A DNA stretch of 8,742 bases from Lachnospiraceae bacterium (GCA_017390645.1 JAFPAZ010000044.1:1-8742), one strand, 5' to 3'; counted from the first letter of the stretch, positions 1-5,916 are shown. Notes: generated by a model not told the origin, from the letters alone. Numbers and translations: made by a program.

Positions 1-241
1 TACCGTAGAAAAATCGGGAAAGAGTCTAATTGGATCGGCTGTGTCTGGTGAAGGATTTGTGAATGTATATCGTGGAACAGGTAAAATTCTGTTGGCACCA
101 ACTGCTTCCGATTATGCAAATCCGGTAGCATCCAGCAGTAATACAGGAGAAAGCCAAAGCAAGACCAGTTCTACCGGAACTCTTGAAAAGGCAGGAAAGG
201 TATTTGGTGCCGTTACGGATGTACTGGATTTGTTTTCTTAA
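1..241 (+). CDS. AIM24 family protein, C-terminal fragment
   Basis: The frame is open from base 2 through the left window edge and ends at TAA 239-241, so only about the last 79 residues are present. The fragment contains [20 protein letters not shown] followed by KILLAPTAS, which resembles the conserved C-terminal part of AIM24/TIGR00266-type proteins (a glycine-rich GEGF turn followed by a beta-strand ending in a 'LLAP'-like motif). A low-complexity Ser/Thr/Asn/Gln stretch follows, then a short hydrophobic end ([11 protein letters not shown]). The GTG at 41 could be misread as a start, but the family homology clearly continues upstream of it. The molecular role of bacterial AIM24 proteins is poorly defined. 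Nothing here ties it to the downstream two-component system, from which it is separated by about 400 bases and a terminator-like hairpin. The family call is by motif recognition only. Confidence 0.72.
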   Translation, partial: TVEKSGKSLIGSAVSGEGFVNVYRGTGKILLAPTASDYANPVASSSNTGESQSKTSSTGTLEKAGKVFGAVTDVLDLFS

Positions 242-299
242 TTGTCATTGGACAAATACTATCTTACAAGTTGCCACAATGAACATTGATAAAAATAGG

Positions 300-350
300 A
301 TGATTCACAGGTAAACATACATAACTACTATGATTAAGGGCGTGAATCAT
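300..350. repeat. Inverted repeat with long loop (ATGATTCAC / GTGAATCAT)
   Basis: ATGATTCAC at 300-308 is the exact reverse complement of GTGAATCAT at 342-350. Two G-T pairs could extend the stem outward at 298-299 and 351-352. The loop is 33 bases. There is no convincing T tract, so this could be a weak 3'-end structure for the AIM24 transcript or a split protein-binding site. The TGATTCA/TGAATCA core recurs in the palindrome at 2792-2827. Confidence 0.4.
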
Positions 351-373
351 TTCGTGTATGAATGAAATCTAAT

Positions 374-424
374 AAAAGAACTGTATTGTAAACAAGATGT
401 TTATGATATGGTTCTTTTTGTTTT
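374..424 (+). terminator. Long AT-rich hairpin terminator downstream of the AIM24 gene
   Basis: AAAAGAAC (374-381) pairs with GTTCTTTT (411-418). The middle 7-base segments (382-388 and 404-410) pair entirely through Watson-Crick and G-U pairs in RNA. TAAACA (389-394) pairs with TGTTTA (398-403) around an AGA loop. The result is a continuous stem of about 21 pairs followed by a T-rich run interrupted by one G (415-424). Shape and tail fit a rho-independent terminator. The stem is low in GC, so efficiency is uncertain. It lies about 130 bases after the AIM24 stop codon. Confidence 0.6.
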
Positions 425-444
425 CAAGGAGAATTTTTTTTGTG

Positions 445-475
445 TTGACTTAATCTGACAGTAAGTGTCAGGTTA
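445..475. promoter_or_regulatory. Orphan palindromic operator (CTGACA-N5-TGTCAG) joined to a -35-like TTGACT
   Basis: CTGACA (455-460) and TGTCAG (466-471) form a perfect inverted repeat around GTAAG. The flanks TAAT (451-454) and GTTA (472-475) extend it with one mismatched position to 25 bp. TTGACT (445-450) directly precedes it, the usual geometry of a TetR/AcrR-repressed promoter. A good -10 box is not found at 16-18 bases; the sequence there is GTCAGG/TCAGGT. No TetR-like gene follows. It may be the stump of a promoter whose gene was lost, or a binding site used in trans. The TetR assignment is inferred from symmetry alone. Confidence 0.45.
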
Positions 476-502
476 CACAGGGAACAGGAACGACTTATTT
501 TT

Positions 503-597
503 GTTGGAATGATTTCTATTACCAGAATCACACTTTATTTCAACATTTTTCACAATCTCCATATTTTCGTTGGAATGATTTCTATGACCAGAGTCAC
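503..597 (+). repeat. 29-bp direct repeat, two copies 66 bp apart, upstream of the kinase promoter
   Basis: Bases 503-531 and 569-597 match at 27 of 29 positions. Both begin GTTGGAATGATTTCTAT and both continue with ACCAGA. Each unit contains a loose inverted repeat (TGAtttCT ... AGaaTCA in copy 1; TGAttTCT ... AGAgTCA in copy 2). The second copy ends one base before the -35 box of the predicted kinase promoter. The spacing is 66 bp, a little over six helical turns. Tandem regulator sites are a plausible role; a simple local duplication is the alternative. Confidence 0.6.
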
Positions 598-598
598 G

Positions 599-627
599 TT
601 GAAATATCTTCTAGTTTTCGATATAAT
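599..627 (+). promoter_or_regulatory. Sigma-A-type promoter of the two-component operon
   Basis: TTGAAA (599-604), a 17-base spacer and a consensus TATAAT (622-627) form a strong vegetative promoter. Transcription would start near 634. That leaves a very short leader before GTG 645 or ATG 654, so the message would keep only a GGGTGAT-like ribosome binding segment (634-640). The -35 box directly abuts the second copy of the 29-bp direct repeat. Confidence 0.65.
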
Positions 628-644
628 CAGAAAGGGTGATAATT

Positions 645-812
645 GTGATTGCAATGGAACAATTTATACAGAGGTTTTTTATTTTAATGATATTAACGGT
701 GTGGGGCTGTCTGCATTCTGAAATACCATTTGGGGTTCTATGTGTTTCAGGGGCGTTGTATATCTTGTTTGTGAGAGAAGTCTTTTGGAAGAGGAAAATG
801 GCATTTATTTAG
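645..812 (+). pseudogene. Displaced, out-of-frame N-terminal segment of the sensor histidine kinase
   Basis: From GTG 645 (or ATG 654), preceded by AAAGGGTGAT, a frame runs to TAG 810-812. It encodes a membrane-type N-terminus: MEQFIQRFF, a hydrophobic helix (ILMILTVWGCL), a second helix (PFGVLCVSGALYILFV), then a basic stop-transfer stretch (REVFWKRK). This is what a multi-pass NarL-type kinase should begin with. It sits in frame 3, whereas the kinase body is in frame 2. Adding one base near the AAAA run at 795-798 would join them as ...FWKRKNGIYLGVQ... The mismatch is therefore best explained by a 1-base deletion or a sequencing or assembly error. No canonical slippery heptamer for programmed -1 slippage is seen. 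Confidence 0.65.
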
Positions 813-2008
813 GAGTTCAGTTTATCCTATCATTGGTGTTTGCAGCATTAACAGGAGAATATCTGTCCTATTTGTTGTTTTATTCTTTAAGTGGAGAATT
901 ACCTCTAAAGAGAAAATGGGATATAAGAGGGAAAGATATAAGAGAGAATGATACACGGGAGAAAGATATACGGGAGAAAGCTATAAGAGAGGAAGATATA
1001 AGAGAGAAAGATACACGGGAGAAAGATATAAGAGAAGAAGCTGGAATAGGAGAAGAGAATTTTGGCATTGGGAAGTCATATTCTGTTTTATTTCCAGCCA
1101 TAATGTATTTTGTTATTCAGATTTTGTTAGGAAATCAAGGATTGCCGGAAATGATTCTTCATGCGTTGATTTTAACAGGGGTATCCGGTGTATTGTTTGT
1201 TCTTCAGTACTTGATAGAAAAATATATGATTGCCAGAAGCCAGATTTCCAAAGCACTTAGCATTATGGCAGTCAATGAAATGTATGCAAAGAAGTTAAAT
1301 CAGGAACTTGTGATAAAAAACTATCTGGTGGATAAAACTGCCCGGTTGGAAGAGAGGGAGAACATCAGCAGAAACATTCATAACAGTGTGGGCCATTCCA
1401 TAACGGCTGCAGTTATGACGTTGGACGCTGCTGAGATGCTGTATGATTCAGCTCCGGATAAAGCAAGGGAAAAAATGAATATAGCAAACCAGAGGATTCG
1501 GGGGAGTCTGGATTCTATCCGTCAGGCTGTTAGGGTACTGGATCGTGAGAATAAATTTGTTACTATGAGTGATTTTATCAGTGAACTTACTGCGGTTACA
1601 GATAGTTTCGTGATGGATACCATGATAAAAATCTATACAGACTTTGGAAATGTCAATATGGATGTGGTGATTCCACATGAGCACACGGAATTTCTTACGG
1701 GAGCAGTACAGGAACTTTTATCCAATGGTGTCCGGCATGGAAATGCAGATATTTTTACAGTCACCCTTACATCAGATAGCAGACATATTAAAATCAAAGT
1801 AGCTGACAATGGAAAAAGTGACTTTTCTGAAGAAAATCAAAGGGAACGAATTGAGAATGGATTTGGTTTGAAAAAATTGATTTCTTATGTAAAAAGATGT
1901 GGAGGAAGAGTGGACTTTTTCAGTGACAACGGATTGAAAGTAGAAATTTTACTGGAATTTCAGAAAGGAGAAGGGAATGAGACATTTGCAGATACTTTTA
2001 GTGGATGA
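740..2008 (+). CDS. Sensor histidine kinase, NarL/DegS type (HisKA_3 + HATPase_c), N-terminus probably frameshifted
   Basis: This is a membrane sensor that autophosphorylates and passes phosphate to the regulator encoded next. Numbered from ATG 740, hydrophobic segments lie at about 22-50, 113-131 and 138-157. A linker follows, then a HisKA_3 dimerisation domain with RNIHNSVGHS (phosphoacceptor His214). The HATPase_c domain shows an N box (ELLSNGVRHG, 325-334), a G1 box (DNGKS, 356-360) and a G2 box (GFGL, 374-377), so the catalytic core looks complete. Residues 61-100 are eight tandem DIREK-like pentapeptides lying between membrane segments. The first 20 or so residues from this ATG (MCFRGVVYLVCERSLLEEEN) do not look native: the proper hydrophobic start lies in another frame at 645-812, and ATG 740 has only a weak GGGG as binding site. 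The stop overlaps the next gene by 32 bases, indicating translational coupling. Confidence 0.85.
   Translation: MCFRGVVYLVCERSLLEEENGIYLGVQFILSLVFAALTGEYLSYLLFYSLSGELPLKRKWDIRGKDIRENDTREKDIREKAIREEDIREKDTREKDIREEAGIGEENFGIGKSYSVLFPAIMYFVIQILLGNQGLPEMILHALILTGVSGVLFVLQYLIEKYMIARSQISKALSIMAVNEMYAKKLNQELVIKNYLVDKTARLEERENISRNIHNSVGHSITAAVMTLDAAEMLYDSAPDKAREKMNIANQRIRGSLDSIRQAVRVLDRENKFVTMSDFISELTAVTDSFVMDTMIKIYTDFGNVNMDVVIPHEHTEFLTGAVQELLSNGVRHGNADIFTVTLTSDSRHIKIKVADNGKSDFSEENQRERIENGFGLKKLISYVKRCGGRVDFFSDNGLKVEILLEFQKGEGNETFADTFSG
920..1039 (+). repeat. 15-bp tandem repeat (8 units) coding DIREK-like pentapeptides
   Basis: Eight in-frame 15-base units encode DIRGK, DIREN, DTREK, DIREK, AIREE, DIREK, DTREK and DIREE. 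There is also a 60-bp higher-order period: units 2-4 align with units 6-8, unit 3 and unit 7 are identical, and unit 5 (starting GCT) aligns with the degenerate sequence after unit 8. This points to duplication of a four-unit block. The length is a multiple of three, so copy-number change would alter loop length without breaking the reading frame. Confidence 0.9.
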
Positions 2009-2600
2009 TGAGCCATTATTGCTGGAAAGTCTGGAAATCATCCTTACCTTAAATCAAATGGAGATTATAGGAAAAGCACAGGATGGACAAGAAGCTTTGT
2101 CAGTGCTGGCTGAGAAGGAATGTGATTTGGCATTGGTGGACTTAAATATGAAGGGAATGGGAGGAATTGAATTAATCTCCCATATGAAACAGGAATATCC
2201 GAAGGTAAAAATATTAGTATTAACTACTTTTTATGATGATAAGAATATTACCCAGGCCATTGGCGGAGGGGCGGATGGATATTTGTTAAAAGACAGTGGA
2301 AAAGATGCCATTCTTGGAGCCATTGAGCAGATTATGGGAGGAAGAGATGTCATTGATCAGAAGGTGATGAAACGCTTATCTGCCCTAATGAGCGGAAGAA
2401 ACAAGGATACTTCTTTATTTGATGGAATGACCAGCAGAGAGCAGGAAATATGTACTTTGTTAGCTAAGGGACTTACCAACCGGCAGATCGCAGAAACTCT
2501 TTTTATTTCCGAAGGGACTGTAAAAAACTACATTTCCGCTATTTATGAAAAAACAGGAATTCATGATAGGGCGAAACTTATTGTGGCTATCCATGGTTAA
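1977..2600 (+). CDS. Response regulator, NarL/FixJ family (REC + LuxR-type HTH)
   Basis: This is a cytoplasmic, DNA-binding partner of the upstream kinase, 207 residues, the usual family length. The receiver domain (about 4-120) shows the acidic pair Asp10/Asp11, phosphoacceptor Asp55 in LALVDLNMKG, Thr83/Thr84 and Lys105 in GYLLKDSG. The C-terminal LuxR-type helix-turn-helix (about 149-207) has MTSREQEICTLLAKGLTNRQ followed by IAETLFISEGTVKNYISAIY, a canonical GerE motif. The ATG at 1977 follows AGAAAGGAG (1962-1970) at a good distance and overlaps the kinase 3' end by 32 bases, so the two are translated together. It most likely controls the exporter operon starting at 2890, and perhaps its own promoter; the palindrome at 2792-2827 is the best candidate target. 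No key residue is missing. Confidence 0.95.
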   Translation: MRHLQILLVDDEPLLLESLEIILTLNQMEIIGKAQDGQEALSVLAEKECDLALVDLNMKGMGGIELISHMKQEYPKVKILVLTTFYDDKNITQAIGGGADGYLLKDSGKDAILGAIEQIMGGRDVIDQKVMKRLSALMSGRNKDTSLFDGMTSREQEICTLLAKGLTNRQIAETLFISEGTVKNYISAIYEKTGIHDRAKLIVAIHG

Positions 2601-2660
2601 TATGATAGCAGGGGCAATATACATAGCGATTCGCAGCTATCATATGGGTAAAAGTTTTTT
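2600..2660 (+). terminator. 10-bp hairpin overlapping the regulator stop codon, followed by a T run
   Basis: ATATGATAGC (2600-2609) pairs perfectly with GCTATCATAT (2636-2645). Six T residues lie at 2655-2660, nine bases after the stem. Inside the loop, ATAGC (2623-2627) can compete for GCTAT (2636-2640), and GCG/CGC (2626-2628/2632-2634) form a small inner stem. It may be a weak terminator or mRNA-end stabiliser acting before the stronger hairpin at 2678-2717. Confidence 0.45.
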
Positions 2661-2677
2661 AATATCGTTGATTTATG

Positions 2678-2717
2678 ACCACAGTCATAGTGAGATTATG
2701 ACTGTGGTTACTTTTTT
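2678..2717 (+). terminator. Rho-independent terminator of the kinase-regulator operon
   Basis: ACCACAGTCAT (2678-2688) pairs perfectly with ATGACTGTGGT (2698-2708) around a 9-base loop. T-A and G-T pairs can extend the stem outward, and a T-rich tail (TTACTTTTTTG, 2708-2717 region) follows. It separates the two-component genes from the exporter operon, which has its own promoter. Confidence 0.85.
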
Positions 2718-2791
2718 GTCAGAAGTTATTATGTTAAGATAGGAACATCAAAAGAGATAGACAATTGTAAAACGATAGAAAAAAATAGATT

Positions 2792-2827
2792 AAGTGATTC
2801 AGAAGAAACGTTTCTTTTGAATCACTT
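2792..2827. promoter_or_regulatory. 36-bp near-perfect palindrome, candidate operator of the exporter operon
   Basis: AAGTGATTC (2792-2800) mirrors GAATCACTT (2819-2827). The inner bases AGAAGAAAC / GTTTCTTTT (2801-2809 / 2810-2818) continue the symmetry, with a single non-complementary pair (2802/2817) that is still a G-U pair in RNA. The right arm contains the TTGAAT -35 box of the exporter promoter. The near-absence of a spacer and the position on the promoter favour a DNA-binding site, probably for the adjacent response regulator. It could also form an mRNA hairpin if transcribed from upstream, but no T tail follows. Confidence 0.65.
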
Positions 2828-2844
2828 CCACACAAAAATATAGT
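2817..2844 (+). promoter_or_regulatory. Promoter of the permease-ATPase-permease operon
   Basis: TTGAAT (2817-2822), a 16-base spacer and TATAGT (2839-2844) make a good vegetative promoter with a start near 2851, about 40 bases before the first codon. The -35 lies inside the right arm of the palindrome at 2792-2827, so a bound protein would either block or contact RNA polymerase there. Confidence 0.6.
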
Positions 2845-2889
2845 TTCGCAATTACCTATCTAATCCAAAAAATAAAAAGGAGGATGATT

Positions 2890-4062
2890 ATGAAACAGAA
2901 ATTGTCTGCCATGAAGTATATAAAAAATAACAAGCGGCGGATTGCTGTGTTGGTAGTAAGTCTGGCACTTTGTTTTATGCTTACTTATCTTGTAAACTTT
3001 TTATTATCTTCAACAGAGGAAACCTTTCGGATTGTAACTGTGGACAATGCAGAAAAAATCCAGTATGTAAGTCTTGCAGGAAGTTCCTTAGGGATGGATG
3101 TGGAGCACATGGACCAGGAAGAAATTCATCCATTATATCTAGAGAAAAATCTTCAGTTGGCTGAGAATCTGAAACAACAGGAAGGAGTTCTAGAGGCATT
3201 TTATACACAGGTTCTTTATATCGATGTGAAGGCTGCCGTAGGAGAATGGCAAGCAGAAATTCCATTGGTGGAAAAAGGACAGGTTCCGGTTATTCTAGAA
3301 CATTATGGAACGAAAGTTTGTGAAGGAAGAATGCCGGAACATCCAGGAGAAATTGTTTTAGACCGGGCTGCCATGAAAAATGGAGATTATCAGTTAAATG
3401 ACTATTTTGACACGGAAAGTCTGGATGATACCGTAAAAATCGTTGGAATTTTGGATTCAGAAAGTTATTTTGGTTGTGGAATTCCTAGCGAAAAATATGA
3501 GTTATCTACAAGTATTGTCATACTTTCGGATGGAAGTATTCAAGATGTAACAAAGTTGTTGGAAAAAGAGGGAATATTTATAAGAGATGGTTTTGATACC
3601 GTTGTGGATGTTAAGACGGGAAAAGAAGATTTACAAAAGAATGTCATTGATGTAATCAGTAACTCCAGCAATGTGATATATTTTGGTGTTTTACTAGTCT
3701 TATCTTTGGCTCTTTATATTGTATATACCATGTATTTAAGAGATAGACGAAATGAGTGGTGCCTGTATTGCTCCATTGGTTATTCCAAAAAAGAAATATA
3801 TCATTCTATCTTACGGGAACTAGGGTTTACTTTTGGTTTTGCCATTTTCATTGGAGTAGTCTTAACCATGTTTTCCGTAGTAGGACTTGATTTTGGAATG
3901 ATACGGCCAATGGGAATCCGATGCCGGTATTTTTATCCGGAAATCATAGTAGAAATATTATGTGCCGATATGTTTCTGATAGGATTATTACAGATTCCTA
4001 TCCGGTATGCACTTTATAAAATACGCACCATAGATGCCATGGAGGATGATTTATATGTTTGA
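2890..4062 (+). CDS. ABC transporter permease, FtsX/MacB type (first subunit)
   Basis: This 390-residue membrane subunit has the four-helix FtsX/MacB layout: one N-terminal helix (about 18-40), a large extracytoplasmic domain (about 41-260), then three helices (about 262-283, 311-333, 351-374). The periplasmic-core hallmark GRMPEHPGEIVLDRAAM (146-162) and the cytoplasmic loop RRNEWCLYCSIGYSKKEIY (286-304, the 'xxxAIGxSrxxI' coupling-helix region of FtsX domains) support the call. The start is taken at ATG 2890 because AAGGAGG (2877-2883) directly abuts the in-frame ATG 2884, leaving no room, while 2890 is 6 bases away. It overlaps the ATPase gene by 8 bases. It probably pairs with the second permease as a heterodimer. 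Substrate is unknown; peptide antibiotic efflux, peptide sensing and lipoprotein handling all occur in this family. Confidence 0.9.
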   Translation: MKQKLSAMKYIKNNKRRIAVLVVSLALCFMLTYLVNFLLSSTEETFRIVTVDNAEKIQYVSLAGSSLGMDVEHMDQEEIHPLYLEKNLQLAENLKQQEGVLEAFYTQVLYIDVKAAVGEWQAEIPLVEKGQVPVILEHYGTKVCEGRMPEHPGEIVLDRAAMKNGDYQLNDYFDTESLDDTVKIVGILDSESYFGCGIPSEKYELSTSIVILSDGSIQDVTKLLEKEGIFIRDGFDTVVDVKTGKEDLQKNVIDVISNSSNVIYFGVLLVLSLALYIVYTMYLRDRRNEWCLYCSIGYSKKEIYHSILRELGFTFGFAIFIGVVLTMFSVVGLDFGMIRPMGIRCRYFYPEIIVEILCADMFLIGLLQIPIRYALYKIRTIDAMEDDLYV

Positions 4063-4732
4063 GATTAAAAATATTACAATGATTTATGATATGGAAAAGA
4101 CAGAAAAGGTATATGCCTTAGGTGGATTTGATTTATCCCTTCCGGATAAGGGACTGATAGGGATTATAGGACCTTCCGGAAGTGGAAAATCTACCTTAAT
4201 GTATTGTCTTTCTACATTGAAAAAGCCTACGGATGGGAAGATTCTTTATAATGGAAAGGAGATTACCAGGTTAAAAGACAGTGAGCGGGAAATTCTAAGA
4301 AGAAATGAATTTGGATTTGTATTTCAAAGACATTTTTTGGTACCTTATATGTCTGCTCTGGACAATGTAACCGTAGCAGCCACAAAACATGAGAAAGAAA
4401 CCATCGATAAAGCCAGGGAATTGCTAAAAGGGTTTGGCTTAGGAGAGAGAGAAATTTCCAAACGTCCATCGAAGCTTTCCGGTGGACAAAGACAAAGAAC
4501 TGCCATTGCCAGGGCAATGATAAATGAGCCGAAGGTTCTGTTTGCGGATGAGCCTACTGCAGCCCTTGACCATGAAAATGCCTTTGCAGTAATGGAAATT
4601 TTGAAAGAATATGCAAAAGAGAATCTGGTGTTGGTCATCACCCATGACCGCTCTATTTTAAAAGATGCAGACAGTGTGATTGAAATGTGGGATGGAGACA
4701 TCAGTACAATTAAAGGTGGGAGATCAGTATGA
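4055..4732 (+). CDS. ABC transporter ATP-binding protein, LolD/MacB/FtsE type
   Basis: This cytoplasmic ATPase of 225 residues powers the flanking permeases. All nucleotide-binding motifs are intact: Walker A GPSGSGKST (39-47), Q-loop Gln91 in FVFQRHFLVPYMS, signature LSGGQRQR (141-148), Walker B VLFADE (161-166, catalytic Glu166), D-loop AALD (169-172) and H-loop His197 in VITHDRS. The start is placed at ATG 4055, 9 bases after GGAGG (4041-4045). In-frame ATGs at 4034 and 4046 lie before or against that site and would add a non-family tail (MPWRMIY). The gene overlaps the first permease by 8 bases and shares ATGA with the second, so all three are translationally coupled. The family generally couples to FtsX-type permeases, matching both neighbours. 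Confidence 0.96.
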   Translation: MFEIKNITMIYDMEKTEKVYALGGFDLSLPDKGLIGIIGPSGSGKSTLMYCLSTLKKPTDGKILYNGKEITRLKDSEREILRRNEFGFVFQRHFLVPYMSALDNVTVAATKHEKETIDKARELLKGFGLGEREISKRPSKLSGGQRQRTAIARAMINEPKVLFADEPTAALDHENAFAVMEILKEYAKENLVLVITHDRSILKDADSVIEMWDGDISTIKGGRSV

Positions 4733-5823
4733 AACCATTTTCAGCAATCTATTTTGTGAAAGAAAATAAAAAGCGTTGTTTATTATTAATACTTATGATT
4801 TTCTTAAGTTTTGGTGTATATCTTGGGGGATTGTATGTTACGAACCCTTTGGATAACTGGAAAACCGCCATTGGTTATTATGATGAAATCGTCAGTGTAA
4901 GTGGTAGTTCGCTAGAGGATGAAGATTATCAATGGTTTCTTCAGGAGCTTTCTGCTGATGGTAAGGTTACGATTTTAGAAATGGGAACTTATAATGGATT
5001 TACATGGCAGAGTATCATGGGCTTTACTTCCGGAATTTGTAGTTTTACTTTTCGCAGTGTGGAAGATTTTAAAACATATTGTGAGCATTTTGGAATCGAG
5101 TGTGACTTTGAATCGTTAAAAGAAAACAGTATGATTATGAGCGAAAAATTCGCAAGGAATAAAGGATTTTCCATAGGGGATAAGGTGGATAAAAATGGGT
5201 ATAGTATGATTTATAGTGAGTTTACTCTGGATGCGGTAACAAAGGAAGATGGATATACCTTATATTTTATCACCAATGAAGAGGATATGATACCAAGTGC
5301 CACCCTTTTGGGAAAGGAGATCAAAGGGAAAGAACTTTATGATTATGTCTATGGGATTCAAAATCAATTGGAAGAAAAACAGAATGTTTATGTATATTCG
5401 GGATTGGGAGCGAACATAGAGAGTCAGTTTGAAATCTTTAATGTAATCTATATATTTATCGCAATTTTAATCTCTGTCATACTTGCAATTACCATTCATG
5501 CAGCCTTTTTAGGAATGTATCAAAGAAGAGAGTTTGAATTTTCAGTATACCGGGCCATTGGTATTTCAAAAAAGCGTATCATTGGTAAGATAGTAAAGGA
5601 ACTTCTGTTGATGGACGTGATGGCTCTTATGGTAGGGGCTGGAATTACTTTACTGGGTATATATCTTTTCAATCATCTGGTGCTTTATCCGGATGGAAAA
5701 TATTTGTGTTATTTTAATCCATTGGCATTGGGGGCTTTATTGCTTTGCAATGCAATCAGCATTCTTCCTTTGATGATAACAAGATGCAGACAAATGTTAA
5801 AAGCGGATATTTGTGAATATTAA
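4729..5823 (+). CDS. ABC transporter permease, FtsX type (second subunit)
   Basis: The product has 364 residues. The start ATG 4729 overlaps the ATPase stop (ATGA) and follows AAAGGTGGGAG. Layout: N-terminal helix (about 17-38, LLLILMIFLSFGVYLGGLYV), extracytoplasmic domain (about 39-236), then three helices (about 237-262, 292-313, 331-352). The cytoplasmic FtsX-type segment QRREFEFSVYRAIGISKKRI (265-284) is better conserved than in the first permease, with the typical 'AIG' core. Sequence similarity between the two permeases seems limited to the N-terminal start (a basic stretch before the first helix) and this segment, consistent with a heterodimeric transporter. It ends the operon; a strong terminator begins 6 bases after the stop. 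Substrate unknown. Confidence 0.9.
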   Translation: MKPFSAIYFVKENKKRCLLLILMIFLSFGVYLGGLYVTNPLDNWKTAIGYYDEIVSVSGSSLEDEDYQWFLQELSADGKVTILEMGTYNGFTWQSIMGFTSGICSFTFRSVEDFKTYCEHFGIECDFESLKENSMIMSEKFARNKGFSIGDKVDKNGYSMIYSEFTLDAVTKEDGYTLYFITNEEDMIPSATLLGKEIKGKELYDYVYGIQNQLEEKQNVYVYSGLGANIESQFEIFNVIYIFIAILISVILAITIHAAFLGMYQRREFEFSVYRAIGISKKRIIGKIVKELLLMDVMALMVGAGITLLGIYLFNHLVLYPDGKYLCYFNPLALGALLLCNAISILPLMITRCRQMLKADICEY

Positions 5824-5828
5824 CTTAG

Positions 5829-5855
5829 AAAGCTAGGGGAAACCCTGGCTTTTTG
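5829..5855 (+). terminator. Rho-independent terminator of the exporter operon
   Basis: AAAGCTAGGG (5829-5838) pairs with CCCTGGCTTT (5843-5852) with one T-G wobble, around a stable GAAA tetraloop. T5850-T5854 form the tail. It starts 6 bases past the permease stop codon. Confidence 0.93.
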
Positions 5856-5875
5856 TTATATGGAAAAGTTATAAC
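5855..5875. promoter_or_regulatory. Putative LysR-type operator, copy 1 (GTTATAT-N7-TTATAAC)
   Basis: This 21-bp inverted repeat matches the one at 7682-7702 at 19 of 21 positions, with the same N7 spacing and the same preceding TTT. TATA-N9-TATA spacing and T/A symmetry fit LysR-type boxes, including those of sulfur-amino-acid regulators in Bacillota (the MET-box has the same TATA-N9-TATA geometry). It lies immediately after the exporter terminator and upstream of the transporter-remnant/lysR transcription unit, suggesting autoregulation. Confidence 0.7.
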
Positions 5876-5916
5876 AAAGTATTACTTTTTTGAATGACAA
5901 ATAATGCAGATATAAA

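Noticed and set aside
503..597. Attachment-site duplication flanking a mobile element
   Set aside because: The two 29-bp copies enclose only 37 bases, and no integrase or transposase gene is present in the window.
509..721. 70-residue open frame MISITRITL...
   Set aside because: It overlaps the direct repeats, the strong kinase promoter and the real kinase N-terminus in another frame, has no ribosome binding site, and its internal similarity only reflects the DNA repeat.
795..801. Programmed -1 ribosomal frameshift joining the two kinase frames
   Set aside because: In the upstream frame the codons are AGG AAA ATG, which gives no X XXY YYZ heptamer, and no clear stimulatory element is seen. 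Mutation or sequence error is simpler.
920..1039. CRISPR-like array
   Set aside because: The units are 15 bp, contiguous and coding, with no unique spacers.
880..1101. Minus-strand frame over the 15-bp repeats
   Set aside because: It is a shadow of the DIREK repeats; the in-frame tandem structure removes stops on the other strand, and there is no start signal or family resemblance.
2545..2742. 65-residue frame overlapping the regulator 3' end
   Set aside because: It is a shadow frame of the LuxR-type domain that runs through the two terminator hairpins.
4034..4054. Upstream ATG starts for the ABC ATPase
   Set aside because: ATG 4034 precedes the GGAGG site and ATG 4046 abuts it. ATG 4055 has proper spacing and gives the normal family N-terminus (MFEIKNIT).
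4263..4701. Several minus-strand frames within the ATPase gene
   Set aside because: They lie entirely opposite a gene with complete ABC motifs and show no independent family features.
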